64,000 nt of DNA. It comes from an uncultured Collinsella sp. GTDB lineage: Bacteria; Actinomycetota; Coriobacteriia; Coriobacteriales; Coriobacteriaceae. The position numbers and the translations under genes were made by a program. This document shows, in pieces, positions 1 to 8,334 of the stretch; position 1 is the first letter of the stretch, and every line of letters begins with the position of its first letter. The notes below the pieces were generated by a model that was given only the letters and a program-made list of their open reading frames with translations, was not told where the DNA came from and made no database searches. The stretch is from contig CAAGCW010000019.1 in the NCBI GenBank assembly GCA_900768435.1, positions 1-64,000 on the forward strand. The letters run 5' to 3'.

Positions 1-64
1 CATAAAAGAAAAGGACCCCTTTGCAGAGGTCCTAGTCAATTCAAGGTGGCGGGGAAGGGAATCG
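1..64. repeat. Direct repeat, copy 1: tRNA-Phe 3' end plus terminator
   Basis: Positions 1-64 match 186-249 base for base. The copy holds about 20 nt of the 3' end of tRNA-Phe (T-loop half and 3' acceptor strand, read on the minus strand) and the complete downstream terminator. The match stops inside the T-arm, so this copy is not a full tRNA. It touches the window edge and may extend to the left. Confidence 0.9.
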
Positions 65-185
65 CGCCCGCGCTCCGCGCGTGCGGACCGCTGCGGCGCT
101 TCGCGCCTTGCGAGCTCCGCTGGCAAACGCTCACGCGTTTACTCAGCTCCGCGCCCTCACGGGGTTCGATTCCGCGCAGGCGCTA
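65..185. repeat. GC-rich palindromic insert between the two tRNA-Phe end copies
   Basis: These 121 bp separate the two 64-bp repeat copies. The ends are near-inverted: GCGCCCGCGC at the left against GCGCAGGCGC at the right, 9 of 10 bases pairing. The right end contains a T-arm-like GGGGTTCGATTCC on the plus strand. No complete tRNA folds from it by eye and no credible ORF is present. It resembles a small repetitive hairpin element of unknown role. Confidence 0.5.
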
Positions 186-186
186 C

Positions 187-218
187 ATAAAAGAAAAGGA
201 CCCCTTTGCAGAGGTCCT
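187..218 (-). terminator. Rho-independent terminator after tRNA-Phe
   Basis: On the minus strand the stem AGGACC...GGTCCT is followed by a T-rich tail (TTTTCTTTTATG). It directly follows tRNA-Phe. An identical copy lies at 2-33. Confidence 0.8.
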
Positions 219-231
219 AGTCAATTCAAGG

Positions 232-304
<73 letters not shown>

Positions 305-427
305 ATTTGAGGTGTGCCTTGTTTCAAGGCTTGATTAGTATAACCAAGGACGCGTTCCGGTCAACCGAGAATTTTAAAAAAGTTTTTGAGCACAGCCTCG
401 GTTCTTTAAATCGGCACGTCAGAGGCA

Positions 428-715
428 TCAGCCGGCAGCAAGAAGTTTTTCGCTCAGAGCCGCACGGGCAAACTCACTTGGCGTCATCCCCTCGGCAGCC
501 GCCCGTCGACGAATGGCCTCCTTCATTCCCAGAGGAATCTTGACCGACAGCGTTGCCGTCCCCTCACCTGAGAGTGGGGGCCGTCCATGCACGATCCCAC
601 CAACGGTGTGTTCGCCATCCGGAAACTCTCCGCGCTCGTACGACTCGCACCACGCGTCAATCATTTCATCCGTTACAACCTGACCATTAGCGGCCGTATA
701 CGTCTTGCCCATCAT
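428..715 (-). CDS. Antitoxin-like ribbon-helix-helix protein
   Basis: This 95-residue protein ends in a CopG/Arc-like segment: the strand TATLSVKIPLGMKEAIRRRA followed by helices containing MTPSEFARAALSEKL. That is the usual DNA-binding fold of antitoxins that repress their own operon. Its start overlaps the stop of the upstream toxin-like gene (TGATG junction), so the two are translationally coupled. Either of two adjacent ATGs (715 or 712) could be the start. The N-terminal half carries acidic segments and may contact the toxin. The family call rests on pattern only. Confidence 0.65.
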   Translation of the reverse strand: MMGKTYTAANGQVVTDEMIDAWCESYERGEFPDGEHTVGGIVHGRPPLSGEGTATLSVKIPLGMKEAIRRRAAAEGMTPSEFARAALSEKLLAAG

Positions 716-978
716 CGACCCCTTTGCCGAGCCCGTTCAATCTCCTGCCAAAATTTCTTCTGGACTGGAGACAAGGCATGAATGATAAGCCACCCACGGA
801 GAAGCTCGACCGCGACAAGCTCCACGCTTCGTCCGTCTGGGAGCCATCCAATCGCAAGCCATCTCGGCGGCTCGTCCTTCGACTCGCGACGAATGCACTC
901 AGTAACCGCAAGCCAAGCGCTAAGCACCTGCTGTTCTGTCAGGTGCTTTTTAGCGTTGGGATGGATCTCAACATCCAT
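712..978 (-). CDS. BrnT/DUF4258-like toxin candidate
   Basis: An 88-residue basic protein with the pattern of BrnT-like RNase toxins: N-terminal HPNAKKHL, a central strand pair (WLAIGWLPDGRSVELVAVEL), then WLIIHALSP and a basic C-terminal helix. The ATG at 978 is chosen because GGAGGAGAAG lies 4-5 nt upstream; a longer in-frame extension has no such site. It precedes the RHH gene and overlaps it by 4 nt, giving toxin-first order. By analogy it would cleave RNA and be neutralised by the RHH partner. The function is inferred. Confidence 0.6.
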   Translation of the reverse strand: MDVEIHPNAKKHLTEQQVLSAWLAVTECIRRESKDEPPRWLAIGWLPDGRSVELVAVELLRGWLIIHALSPVQKKFWQEIERARQRGR

Positions 979-1036
979 GCATCTTCTCCTCCATCTTACC
1001 CAATTTCGTATGACGAAAGTCCGCTGTCGCCAATTC

Positions 1037-1396
1037 TTAAGCCGGCACGCGTTGGAGAGCAGGGGTCGAAACAATGATTGAAGGACGCTCTAGTGCGGCC
1101 CAGGCGCCGGGGCAGGAGCACATACGCCAGGGACGTACGTTTTCGTAGCATACGAGGACATAGCCACGTGCATCGATAAAGGCGATATCGATGGGATAGG
1201 CCATAAAACACGTATGGACCGAAGAGCAGCGTGGAAACGCCATGACGAGCGGCAAGCCGTTGGCGGCAACCGGATGCCGTCCCAGCATGCCGCGCAGGCG
1301 CACGACAAACGACTCCGCCACCACAAACTCGGCCGGCGTCCAACCCAGCCTATTGAGTGCCCGTGCGTAGGCGATGTAGGACGAGACCGCGGTCAC
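1037..1396 (-). CDS. DUF192 family protein at the end of the Tad operon
   Basis: About 119 residues with the DUF192 signature: VRLRGMLGR near residue 30, LVMAFPRCSSVHTCFM, then PIDIAFIDARGYVL and a VRPWR segment. The biochemical role of DUF192 is unsettled and many members are exported. The start is placed at GTG 1396 because it overlaps the stop of the upstream TadE-like gene (ATGTGA), coupling it to the pilus operon. Open reading frame upstream of this GTG overlaps TadE and is probably not translated. No obvious signal peptide is seen with this start. Confidence 0.8.
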   Translation of the reverse strand: MTAVSSYIAYARALNRLGWTPAEFVVAESFVVRLRGMLGRHPVAANGLPLVMAFPRCSSVHTCFMAYPIDIAFIDARGYVLVCYENVRPWRMCSCPGAWAALERPSIIVSTPALQRVPA

Positions 1397-1869
1397 ATGA
1401 CCACCCCCGGACGCCATGGATCGACCGTCACCGCGCGCTCGTGCGACAACGTTGTCGGCGCCCCCAGCGGAACGCCAGCGATGCTGAGAGAAGTCGGCCA
1501 CGGCTCATAGTGCATGGTGCAGGTGTAGGTCCTAAACGTACCGGATAGGGAGAGCAGGCCACCATCCGATGCCTCCGCGCCTTGCTCGCTCGACACTTCG
1601 ATCTGCAAGTCATAGCCTTTCATGGCATTCAGAATTTGAGTCTGGACCGTCGCCGAGGCATCGACAGAGCTTTCGTCGCCCTCCCCGCTCGGCGCCACGG
1701 CGTGCGCCAACACGATGTCGGACACCACGCGGTCGAAGCGCGCGACAGCGCTGGCATAGATCATGACGTTGTATACGATGAGTGCCAGCACCAGCAAAAC
1801 GGGCGTAACCACTGCTATCTCCACCGTCGCTTGGGCGCGCTCCTCGCGCAGACGCATGCGGATACTCAT
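1393..1869 (-). CDS. TadE-like pseudopilin of the Tad pilus
   Basis: A 158-residue protein with a short basic N-terminus (MSIRMRLREERAQATVE) followed by one long hydrophobic helix (VVTPVLLVLALIVYNVMIYA), the TadE-like layout. The E of the ATVE motif is the +5 Glu expected of type IVb prepilin-like proteins. The rest is a soluble domain with two Cys. The ATG at 1869 overlaps the stop of the upstream gene (TAATG), which decides the start. It probably acts in the membrane as a minor pilin or assembly factor. Confidence 0.8.
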   Translation of the reverse strand: MSIRMRLREERAQATVEIAVVTPVLLVLALIVYNVMIYASAVARFDRVVSDIVLAHAVAPSGEGDESSVDASATVQTQILNAMKGYDLQIEVSSEQGAEASDGGLLSLSGTFRTYTCTMHYEPWPTSLSIAGVPLGAPTTLSHERAVTVDPWRPGVVM

Positions 1870-4034
1870 TACGACCCACCGCCCAGAGCGCCAACCAGCG
1901 TGGCGACATCGACGGTGAGCGGGATGGAGCCGCCGCCGGGCAGAGGAATCTCCGCAAGCGTGAACACCGTACCGCTGATGGTGCGTTCGACTTGATATTC
2001 CAACGCCTCGCAAAGCGCCTTGGGATCGGTCACGCCCAACGGAATACTTCGCAGTTTGTCTTGCGCTTGAGAGAGACCAGCAATGTCAGACCCCGGGCTC
2101 TTAATGACGTTGGCGGAATCAGTCAGCACCGGCTTTCGCAGGCGCAAGTCGCACGGTTCCAAACCCAGCGCCGCCACGGACGCCGAAACGGTATCGCCGA
2201 GCCACGATGCGATGGAGCCCAACGCGCCGCTGCCCCCTCCTAGGCCTTTAATCATCTCGTCCATAAGTTCGTCGGCCGAACCTTGGATGTCTCCGTATCC
2301 CACAAGCAGCCGTCCCCAGACATCCATGACGCCATCGAGTACGCCGGCAACGCCACCCGAGCGTTCTTTCAATGTCGAGAAAAATCGCGAAAGCACGTTG
2401 TTTTGCGCCGTCGCCTCATCGGGCGCCAGCACCGCGGCAGAGATGGCACCGCGATCGCCAAGCCTGACTGCCGTGTTAAACGAAGAGTTGAGCTCATCGG
2501 GGCTCGAGATGGCACCCGAAACCGCAAAGGCAACCACGCCGTTGCGACCGGGCGGAGCGATACGCGGACGCTCGCCCGAAAGCGCTTTAATGGCCTGGTC
2601 AAACGCATTGCTCGCACGGTCGGCCTCATCCTCGGTCTGACGCATGAGCTCAAGCTCTTTGTTCCGACATTTGACGTATTCCTCCAAGGCCTTTTTGAAC
2701 TCGTCGAAGTGATATTCGAAGCCGTTTTCGATAGAGGTTGAAGGCGCCGCAACAGCACCAAGCGACAAAACGCCAAAATGGCATTTGCTGCATTTATCCT
2801 GTCCATCGTAATCGGCAACCGAAGCAAATCCGCTCGGCGTCCCTTTCTTATAGTTAGGGCAGGTCGTCCCGTAATGCAGATACGCCTTGTCATCGTTCAC
2901 GCTAGTCGGCCACACCGCATCGGTATAGAGTTCCGTCGCCCGAACCTCATCAGAGTTGCGCGGCAGCAGCGGAATATAGGAGGAAACCCTGTCTCCGTTC
3001 TCGGTTATATGCGCCCGATCGACCTCCGCGCTCGCATAGGTATAAAACGCCTTACGCGCCGCAGACTCTGCCTTCATCTCGACACTCGAGCCGTGGGGCT
3101 TCTCATTTGTCAGACGCCAATGGTAGTAGTCCTTCGCGCGATCAAGGGCAACTTGGGGCTCCCACGTAACGCTCGATGAGTAATGCGGATTTTGAACACC
3201 GGAGAGATCCGTTAGGCTTTTCGCACGCTCCCACATGCAAGAACAGCTGCCGACCGAGCCCTTGTCAGACCCACCACAATCCGCCAGCCAAGCACGCTCT
3301 TTAGCCTTCGCCGTGTCCTCAGAAGCCTTCCGCAGCTCCTCGGCCGCACACTCTAAATCATCTGATGTGTCTTTAATGGCATCGGTCGAGATCTCGGACC
3401 CCTCGAGCGCAGCGAAGTCAGACTCGGATGTCCTGGGCACGGCAAGCGCCGTACCGGTATAGGTCACACTATCGGTATCCTGCGCCGACACCGCCTGCGT
3501 GGCACGCGCGGCGATCAGATACGGCAGAGCCGTCTCGATTTTCTGTAAGCCTTCCGATGCGCTTTTGGCAAACTTGTTGCGCGTTTTAATGATCTCAATC
3601 CCGGTGTCGACCATATTGCCGGCAACCGGCTCGGCACCCGGGATGAGGATGGCGACCAGGCCCGTCCCGATCGTGGCAAACCCCGCCAGCCCCAGACTCA
3701 AGATGCTCGCATCAACCACCGTGGCAGCCGTGTGATAGGACGACACTACGTTGGCACCCGCCAGCGCGCCGCTATCAGCCGCCACCTGAGTATCCCCGGC
3801 ACGCGACATGCTCCATATCGCCGCGGTCGACGAAAACAACAATGTGAGCACCACTAGGATGACCACGGCAGAAGAAAGCGTGGTATAGGCGCCGTCTTCG
3901 ATAAACAGATCGACACCGGCTCGACCCATAAAGCCGCCTCGTTTGCGGAGAGCGCCTGGTCGACGGCGGGCCGCAAACCCTTGCGTCACCCGCAACAGGC
4001 AGCGCCTAATCCCATGCAGCAATCCACGAATCAT
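1869..4034 (-). CDS. TadG-like pilus-associated membrane protein
   Basis: A 721-residue protein. The N-terminus is basic, followed by FIEDGAYTTLSSAVVILVVL and a transmembrane helix near residues 45-70, then the ADSGALAGANVV motif typical of TadG-like (Tad_N) proteins. A second hydrophobic stretch lies near residues 90-130. The remainder is an extracellular-looking domain with coiled-coil, Ala/Glu/Lys-rich parts and clustered Cys, including a CSKCH motif near residue 430. The start at 4034 has GGAGGGAG upstream and overlaps the previous gene by 29 nt. It is much longer than common TadG proteins, and the Cys-rich section is not recognised. Confidence 0.72.
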   Translation of the reverse strand: MIRGLLHGIRRCLLRVTQGFAARRRPGALRKRGGFMGRAGVDLFIEDGAYTTLSSAVVILVVLTLLFSSTAAIWSMSRAGDTQVAADSGALAGANVVSSYHTAATVVDASILSLGLAGFATIGTGLVAILIPGAEPVAGNMVDTGIEIIKTRNKFAKSASEGLQKIETALPYLIAARATQAVSAQDTDSVTYTGTALAVPRTSESDFAALEGSEISTDAIKDTSDDLECAAEELRKASEDTAKAKERAWLADCGGSDKGSVGSCSCMWERAKSLTDLSGVQNPHYSSSVTWEPQVALDRAKDYYHWRLTNEKPHGSSVEMKAESAARKAFYTYASAEVDRAHITENGDRVSSYIPLLPRNSDEVRATELYTDAVWPTSVNDDKAYLHYGTTCPNYKKGTPSGFASVADYDGQDKCSKCHFGVLSLGAVAAPSTSIENGFEYHFDEFKKALEEYVKCRNKELELMRQTEDEADRASNAFDQAIKALSGERPRIAPPGRNGVVAFAVSGAISSPDELNSSFNTAVRLGDRGAISAAVLAPDEATAQNNVLSRFFSTLKERSGGVAGVLDGVMDVWGRLLVGYGDIQGSADELMDEMIKGLGGGSGALGSIASWLGDTVSASVAALGLEPCDLRLRKPVLTDSANVIKSPGSDIAGLSQAQDKLRSIPLGVTDPKALCEALEYQVERTISGTVFTLAEIPLPGGGSIPLTVDVATLVGALGGGS

Positions 4035-4542
4035 AATCTCCCTCCAGCCATTCGGGACGCGATTGATACGAGACATCGACCTTGAGCTCAACGTAGCCGC
4101 CCTCGGCGGTACCACCCATAGCCTGCGCAAACGCACCGATCACAGGCAACGGCTTGACCTCGCCGGAAACGGACACGGACGAGACGCCACCCGCACCGGC
4201 CCGGCCAAGCTCGATATCCCACGACAACGGCCCGCCGGCATGAAAGATCGAAACGTTGGGCACTGCGGCAAGTCGGCGGCGGGTGAACTCCTTAAGATCG
4301 TCGTCCTCCGCCGTCGTCGTGGTCATGAGCCGCGCGGTCTCGGCGGCGGCAGACTCCATGACCGCGCGCGTATAGAGCAGGCACACCGGTTGCAGCGCGA
4401 GAAGGATGAGTGTCAGAAACGTCGGCAGCAAAAAAGCGGCCTCGACCGTAGACTGCGCCCGGTCCTCGCGCGCGGCATCAATACAACGCGATGTCCTTAG
4501 CGGCCGCAGCGGCGTCGATAACCGACGTCGAGGCAACGCCAT
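4006..4542 (-). CDS. TadE-like minor pilin
   Basis: The recognisable protein starts at DAAREDRAQSTVEAAFLLP and continues through a hydrophobic helix (LTLILLALQPVCLLYTRAV) and a soluble domain of about 110 residues. This is TadE-like with the STVE pilin-type motif. The start is uncertain: ATG 4542 is the first in-frame ATG but overlaps the preceding gene by 65 nt, while an ATT at 4482 beside that gene's stop would give 158 residues, the same length as the other TadE-like protein. It ends inside the TadG-like gene's start region, so translation is coupled. Confidence 0.72.
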   Translation of the reverse strand: MALPRRRLSTPLRPLRTSRCIDAAREDRAQSTVEAAFLLPTFLTLILLALQPVCLLYTRAVMESAAAETARLMTTTTAEDDDLKEFTRRRLAAVPNVSIFHAGGPLSWDIELGRAGAGGVSSVSVSGEVKPLPVIGAFAQAMGGTAEGGYVELKVDVSYQSRPEWLEGDYDSWIAAWD

Positions 4543-4696
4543 GGGATGCCGCCCGCTCAACCAGCGCCGCCAAGCGCCCATCGGTGCCGGCACGCCAAAG
4601 TCCCGCGATCGCCAGCACGATCGATAACAGCGCCACCGTGACGATGGCGTATTCGACCGTCGCCTGGGCAGATTCCTCACGCAGGACATCATGCAT
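4478..4696 (-). CDS. Small Flp/TadE-like pilin
   Basis: A 72-residue protein: MHDVLREESAQATVEYAIV, a hydrophobic helix (TVALLSIVLAIAGLWRAG) and a short Ala-rich tail. The ATVEY motif matches the Glu-Tyr pair of Flp-type (type IVb) prepilins and parallels the major pilin at 5225-5458. GGAGGG lies upstream of the ATG. It is likely a minor pilin processed at the membrane. Confidence 0.75.
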   Translation of the reverse strand: MHDVLREESAQATVEYAIVTVALLSIVLAIAGLWRAGTDGRLAALVERAASHGVASTSVIDAAAAAKDIALY

Positions 4697-4697
4697 T

Positions 4698-5261
4698 TCA
4701 CGATCCCTCCTTTGAGTCCGTTGCCTGCGGGCTCAGGCGCACGGCGCGCAGACGACACGAAGCATCGCCAGCATCCGCGGCAATTGTCACCATATCGACC
4801 CAGCCGCGTTCGTCGCGCACGATGGCGCCCCACACGTTTCCCTTGATGTCGAGATAGCCGCTCAGAGCAAGTTGCGCCGTGGGTACCTCGCGATAGGCAC
4901 GCAGCATATCCGCCGCCGCTTCGGTCATCGGTCGGTCCTCGGACCATGCAAGCCGGACCGCAATCGCGTTGCCCTCAGGCGAATCCGTCGCAGTGCCAGA
5001 CCGCTTGTCGAGCGTCCGCAGAAAGGTTTGCGCCGTGACAGCGACATCCGAATCGTCCGCATCTCGCATCTCATCTTTTTGAGACGCCACCGCCGAATCT
5101 GAGCCCAAATCGGAGGCGGTCCCAGGACGCTGCTGCCGCGCGGCGTTAAGCCCCCAAAGCACCGCCGCTATCGCCACGGTCAGGCAAGCAAACACCAGCA
5201 GCATCCCGATGGGGCGCTCGCCCTCTACAGGCTGTTGATGCCCTCGCTGATAGCGTTCCAT
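4698..5261 (-). CDS. Single-pass membrane protein in the Tad operon
   Basis: A protein of up to 187 residues with one N-terminal membrane helix (MLLVFACLTVAIAAVLWGL, residues 20-38), an acidic linker rich in Ser and Asp, and a soluble domain (residues 75-180) with no recognised family. The gene sits between the Flp pilin and the small pilin and ends 1 nt before the latter's start. ATG 5261 would overlap the pilin gene by 37 nt; ATG 5204, just before the membrane helix, is an alternative. A pilus-assembly accessory role is inferred only from position. Confidence 0.65.
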   Translation of the reverse strand: MERYQRGHQQPVEGERPIGMLLVFACLTVAIAAVLWGLNAARQQRPGTASDLGSDSAVASQKDEMRDADDSDVAVTAQTFLRTLDKRSGTATDSPEGNAIAVRLAWSEDRPMTEAAADMLRAYREVPTAQLALSGYLDIKGNVWGAIVRDERGWVDMVTIAADAGDASCRLRAVRLSPQATDSKEGS

Positions 5262-5458
5262 AGATCTTGGACCTTGCCCTTAAATGCGACGATGGCGATA
5301 ATCGCGATCACCACGAGCACGCCGACCAAGATGGCATACTCGGTGGTACCCTGTGCGCTCTCCTCCTGCAATAGTTCCTTGGCGCGCTGACGAACATGTG
5401 CCGCCCGGCAAAACGCCCAGCCCTGGACCTTGCCAGCAGCGTCAGTCATCGTGTTCAT
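5225..5458 (-). CDS. flp: Flp-family type IVb major pilin
   Basis: A 77-residue prepilin: a basic leader, QEESAQGTTEYAILVG, then a strongly hydrophobic helix (VLVVIAIIAIVAFKGKV) and a short amphipathic tail (LWNAISEGINSL). The TTEYA motif carries the conserved Glu-Tyr of Flp pilins, and cleavage is expected just before the hydrophobic stretch. The leader is unusually long, about 35 residues. It lies immediately after tadC in the operon. No prepilin peptidase gene is seen in this window. Confidence 0.88.
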   Translation of the reverse strand: MNTMTDAAGKVQGWAFCRAAHVRQRAKELLQEESAQGTTEYAILVGVLVVIAIIAIVAFKGKVQDLWNAISEGINSL

Positions 5459-5468
5459 GTATTCCTCC

Positions 5469-6110
5469 CTACATCATCCCGCCTGCTCCCAGCAGCGGGC
5501 CCAATATGGACAGAAGCAACGCCGGCAAGATGAGCGTGCCGGTGGGAATCAGCAGCTTGACGGGCGCACGCTCGATCTCGCGCTCGACCGCGGCGCGATG
5601 AGCCGCACGGATCTCGCGACTTTGAGCGGCCAGCGTCTCGGCAAGTGGGGCACCCAGGGCGAGCGCCTGCCCCACCGTGATGGCAAAGGTCTCGAGCGCT
5701 CGCACGTCCAGGTCGCGCGCGGCGGCCAACAACTCGTCCTCACGCGTGCCCACGCCCACCTGCCACGCCATGCAGGCGCGCTCAAGGCGAAGAGCGAGCA
5801 CTGACCGGCGGTTGGCGCAGAAAATCTCAAGCGCCGCATCAAACGAAAGACCGGCCGAAAGACCCAAGCGCACAACATCGATCATCTCGGACACTTCGCC
5901 GAGCGACACTCGCGCCGGGCCGACCGCTCCAACCGCGCCCTTCACTCGCGCGGTCAGAGCATCGACCACCGAGCGACCCGCGGCAGCGACCAGCACCGCC
6001 TCGCGCTTGCAGGCCCCTGCGATCTTGCGTGCATCCGCCCGATCAAAACCCGTCGCGACAAATACACTCAGGGCGCACAGGCAAGCCGCAGCTGCAACCG
6101 GGGCGCTCAT
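5469..6110 (-). CDS. tadC: TadC-like inner-membrane platform protein
   Basis: A 213-residue member of the type II secretion F (GspF/TadC) family. It has an N-terminal membrane helix, a cytoplasmic helical domain (VSEMIDVVRLGLSAGLSFDAA, then ETFAITVGQALALGAPLAETL) and C-terminal hydrophobic segments (LLIPTGTLILPALLLSILG). ATG 6110 overlaps the tadB stop as ATGA, which fixes the start. With TadB it forms the membrane platform acted on by the TadA ATPase. Confidence 0.85.
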   Translation of the reverse strand: MSAPVAAAACLCALSVFVATGFDRADARKIAGACKREAVLVAAAGRSVVDALTARVKGAVGAVGPARVSLGEVSEMIDVVRLGLSAGLSFDAALEIFCANRRSVLALRLERACMAWQVGVGTREDELLAAARDLDVRALETFAITVGQALALGAPLAETLAAQSREIRAAHRAAVEREIERAPVKLLIPTGTLILPALLLSILGPLLGAGGMM

Positions 6111-7033
6111 AGCTCCACCCGCATAATGCGCCGGATAACCACCAGGGCAACGGCGTTGAGGGCAAGACCCAGCACCACAGCGCCCGCGCCGGCAGGCGTC
6201 GCAAGACCGCGACGAAAATCTGCCGAAAGCAGCGCCAACACCGCGCACATGCCCGCCGGCATCGCCGCGACCATATGCGCAGACATGCGAGCCTGCGACG
6301 TCTTAACATCCAGGCGGCGCTTGAGCTCAATGCGCTCCCCCACCATGCTCGACGCCTCGGACAGTAAGTCGGCAAGCGGAGCGCCGGTGCGCTGAGACAC
6401 CTTAAGCGCCAAGGTCACAAGCGAAAGACCGGGGGCGTCGATACGCACGAGCAAGTCATCGAGCGCGTCGGTCGCCGAGATGCCGCAATCGATCGCCGCC
6501 GCCACCCGCAAAAACTCGGTATGCACTGGCTCTTGCGCATGAGCGCCCACAAAGCGCATGCCCTGGGCCAGCGAATGTCCCGAGGCAAGCGACATGGAAA
6601 GTGCGGTAAACGCCTCGGGCATTGCCTCTTCTGCATCGTGTTGCTCGCGCCGGCTCTCAAAGCCATCCCGAGCGGCACCAACGGCAAACGGAGCAACAAG
6701 TCCCAAGGCAAATCCGAGGGGCGATAACGACACCATCGTTAGTAAAACGCAGCAGACACCGCTCGATAGCAGCAGAAACGCCAAACGTCCCGAAGCATCT
6801 TCGATCACGAGGCCAAGGCGATGCGCCGGAGCCAGCGATGCCCACGAACGGGCGATCTTTTTCAGCAGATCGTTTTCCACCAGCTCACGCGGCAGCTTCT
6901 CTGCCACCGTCTCGAGCGCCTGACGTGCCAGCTCCGCCGGCGGTACCTGCGGCACACGAGGTTCCGCCCCGCACGCCGTCGCGACAGAAAGCCCTGCCAA
7001 GCCCCCTACGACGAGGGGCACAGTGATCTCCAT
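6107..7033 (-). CDS. tadB: TadB-like inner-membrane platform protein
   Basis: A 308-residue T2SF-family protein. Membrane segments lie near residues 1-20, 85-125 and 250-305, around a cytoplasmic domain with the family pattern (ALSMSLASGHSLAQGM ... KVSQRTGAPLADLLSEAS). The start at 7033 has AGGAGG upstream, located inside the 3' end of tadA, and the two genes overlap. It partners with TadC in pilus assembly. Confidence 0.87.
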   Translation of the reverse strand: MEITVPLVVGGLAGLSVATACGAEPRVPQVPPAELARQALETVAEKLPRELVENDLLKKIARSWASLAPAHRLGLVIEDASGRLAFLLLSSGVCCVLLTMVSLSPLGFALGLVAPFAVGAARDGFESRREQHDAEEAMPEAFTALSMSLASGHSLAQGMRFVGAHAQEPVHTEFLRVAAAIDCGISATDALDDLLVRIDAPGLSLVTLALKVSQRTGAPLADLLSEASSMVGERIELKRRLDVKTSQARMSAHMVAAMPAGMCAVLALLSADFRRGLATPAGAGAVVLGLALNAVALVVIRRIMRVEL

Positions 7034-8334
7034 TCGTCCACCTCCTCTTGTGCGAGCGTCCCCGACCGCAGGCCTTCTGCGATAAACGGCGGCTCGCGGT
7101 CAAGCGTCCAGGTGCGCTCGGCGGCATCGAACGTCACATAGCGTTCGAGCTCTACGCCGCCCGATGCGGCGCGTCGCACCCCCGAATACGAGGAGACGAA
7201 GCGCCTGCCATCGGCGTGGCGCTCGGACATCACGATGCCGTCGAGCGCCATGGCAATCTGCTCCTCGATGAGCTCGCTCGGCAGATCGATGCCATAACGC
7301 GCAAGCAACGTCAGACGCACCACGGTCTCCTGTTCTGAACCCGCATGAAGTGTGGTGAGCGACCCGTCGTGGCCCGTGTTCATGGCCTGCAACATGTCGC
7401 AGCACTCGGCACCGCGCACCTCGCCCACCACGATGCGGTCGGGGCGCATGCGTAGGGCATTAGTTACCAGGTCGCGGATCGTCACCGCGCCCTCGCCCTC
7501 AATTGAAGCCTCGCGCGCCTCTAGGCGCACCACGTGCGGATGATGCGCAAACTTGAGCTCGGCAGAGTCCTCGATCGTCACGATGCGCTCGCCGGTGGAA
7601 ATCTCACATGACAACGCGTTGAGCAGGGTGGTCTTACCAGATCCCGTGCCCCCCGCAACCGCCAGGTCCTGTCGCAGCGACACCGCACACGACAGCAGCT
7701 GCGCATACCAAAGCGGCAGCGATCCCAACCCCACGAGCTCGTCCAGCGAGCAGATACGGTCCGAGAACTTTCGGATGGTGAGAATCGGTCCGTCAATCGC
7801 CACAGGCGGAATCACCGCGTTGACGCGATAGCCCGTTTTGAGGCGGGCGTTGACGATGGGGCTGCGCTCGTCGATACGGCGGCCAAGTGGCGAGATGATG
7901 CGGTCGATAAGCACACGGATCTGTTCATCATCCTCAAACGCATGCTCGATGGGGTACAAGACGCCGCCGCGTTCAAAGAAAGCCGAGCGGCAGCCGTTGA
8001 TCATGATCTCGGTAACGGTGTCGTCCTCGATGAGCGGCTGCAACGGCCCCAAGCCCACCACGTCATCCAAAATCTCGTCGATGATGGTTTCGCGCTCGGG
8101 CGTCGCGAGATCGGTCGGCTCCTCAACATTGAGCGCCGCCTCCACCGCAGGACGCAATTCCGAGCGGGCAAGTGCCGGGTCGATATAGGCGCTGATACGC
8201 GCCACTTCGTCGTAACCCATGCGGTCCATCACGGCGCGCTTGGTGCGTCGTTTCACGGCGCGGCGACGCCCCGCATCTACAGGCGCTGCCGCCGCCGCAG
8301 CGCCGGCAGCCTTAATCCTCGTTTGCAGGCTCAT
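7006..8334 (-). CDS. tadA: TadA/CpaF pilus assembly ATPase
   Basis: A 442-residue hexameric secretion ATPase. Visible motifs: N-terminal helical domain, [20 protein letters not shown], Walker [10 protein letters not shown] near residue 228, the Asp box ([10 protein letters not shown]), Walker [13 protein letters not shown], and the His box [11 protein letters not shown]. It powers Flp pilus polymerisation at the cytoplasmic face. The start overlaps the tadZ stop (ATGA). Confidence 0.95.
   Translation of the reverse strand: MSLQTRIKAAGAAAAAAPVDAGRRRAVKRRTKRAVMDRMGYDEVARISAYIDPALARSELRPAVEAALNVEEPTDLATPERETIIDEILDDVVGLGPLQPLIEDDTVTEIMINGCRSAFFERGGVLYPIEHAFEDDEQIRVLIDRIISPLGRRIDERSPIVNARLKTGYRVNAVIPPVAIDGPILTIRKFSDRICSLDELVGLGSLPLWYAQLLSCAVSLRQDLAVAGGTGSGKTTLLNALSCEISTGERIVTIEDSAELKFAHHPHVVRLEAREASIEGEGAVTIRDLVTNALRMRPDRIVVGEVRGAECCDMLQAMNTGHDGSLTTLHAGSEQETVVRLTLLARYGIDLPSELIEEQIAMALDGIVMSERHADGRRFVSSYSGVRRAASGGVELERYVTFDAAERTWTLDREPPFIAEGLRSGTLAQEEVDEWRSLCPSS

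Noticed and set aside
65..185. Possible second tRNA beside tRNA-Phe
   Set aside because: It has a T-arm-like sequence but no anticodon arm or complementary acceptor ends fold from it.
1037..1501. Longer 154-residue DUF192 start
   Set aside because: The first 35 residues overlap the TadE coding sequence and are unlike the family; the GTG at 1396 couples neatly to the TadE stop.
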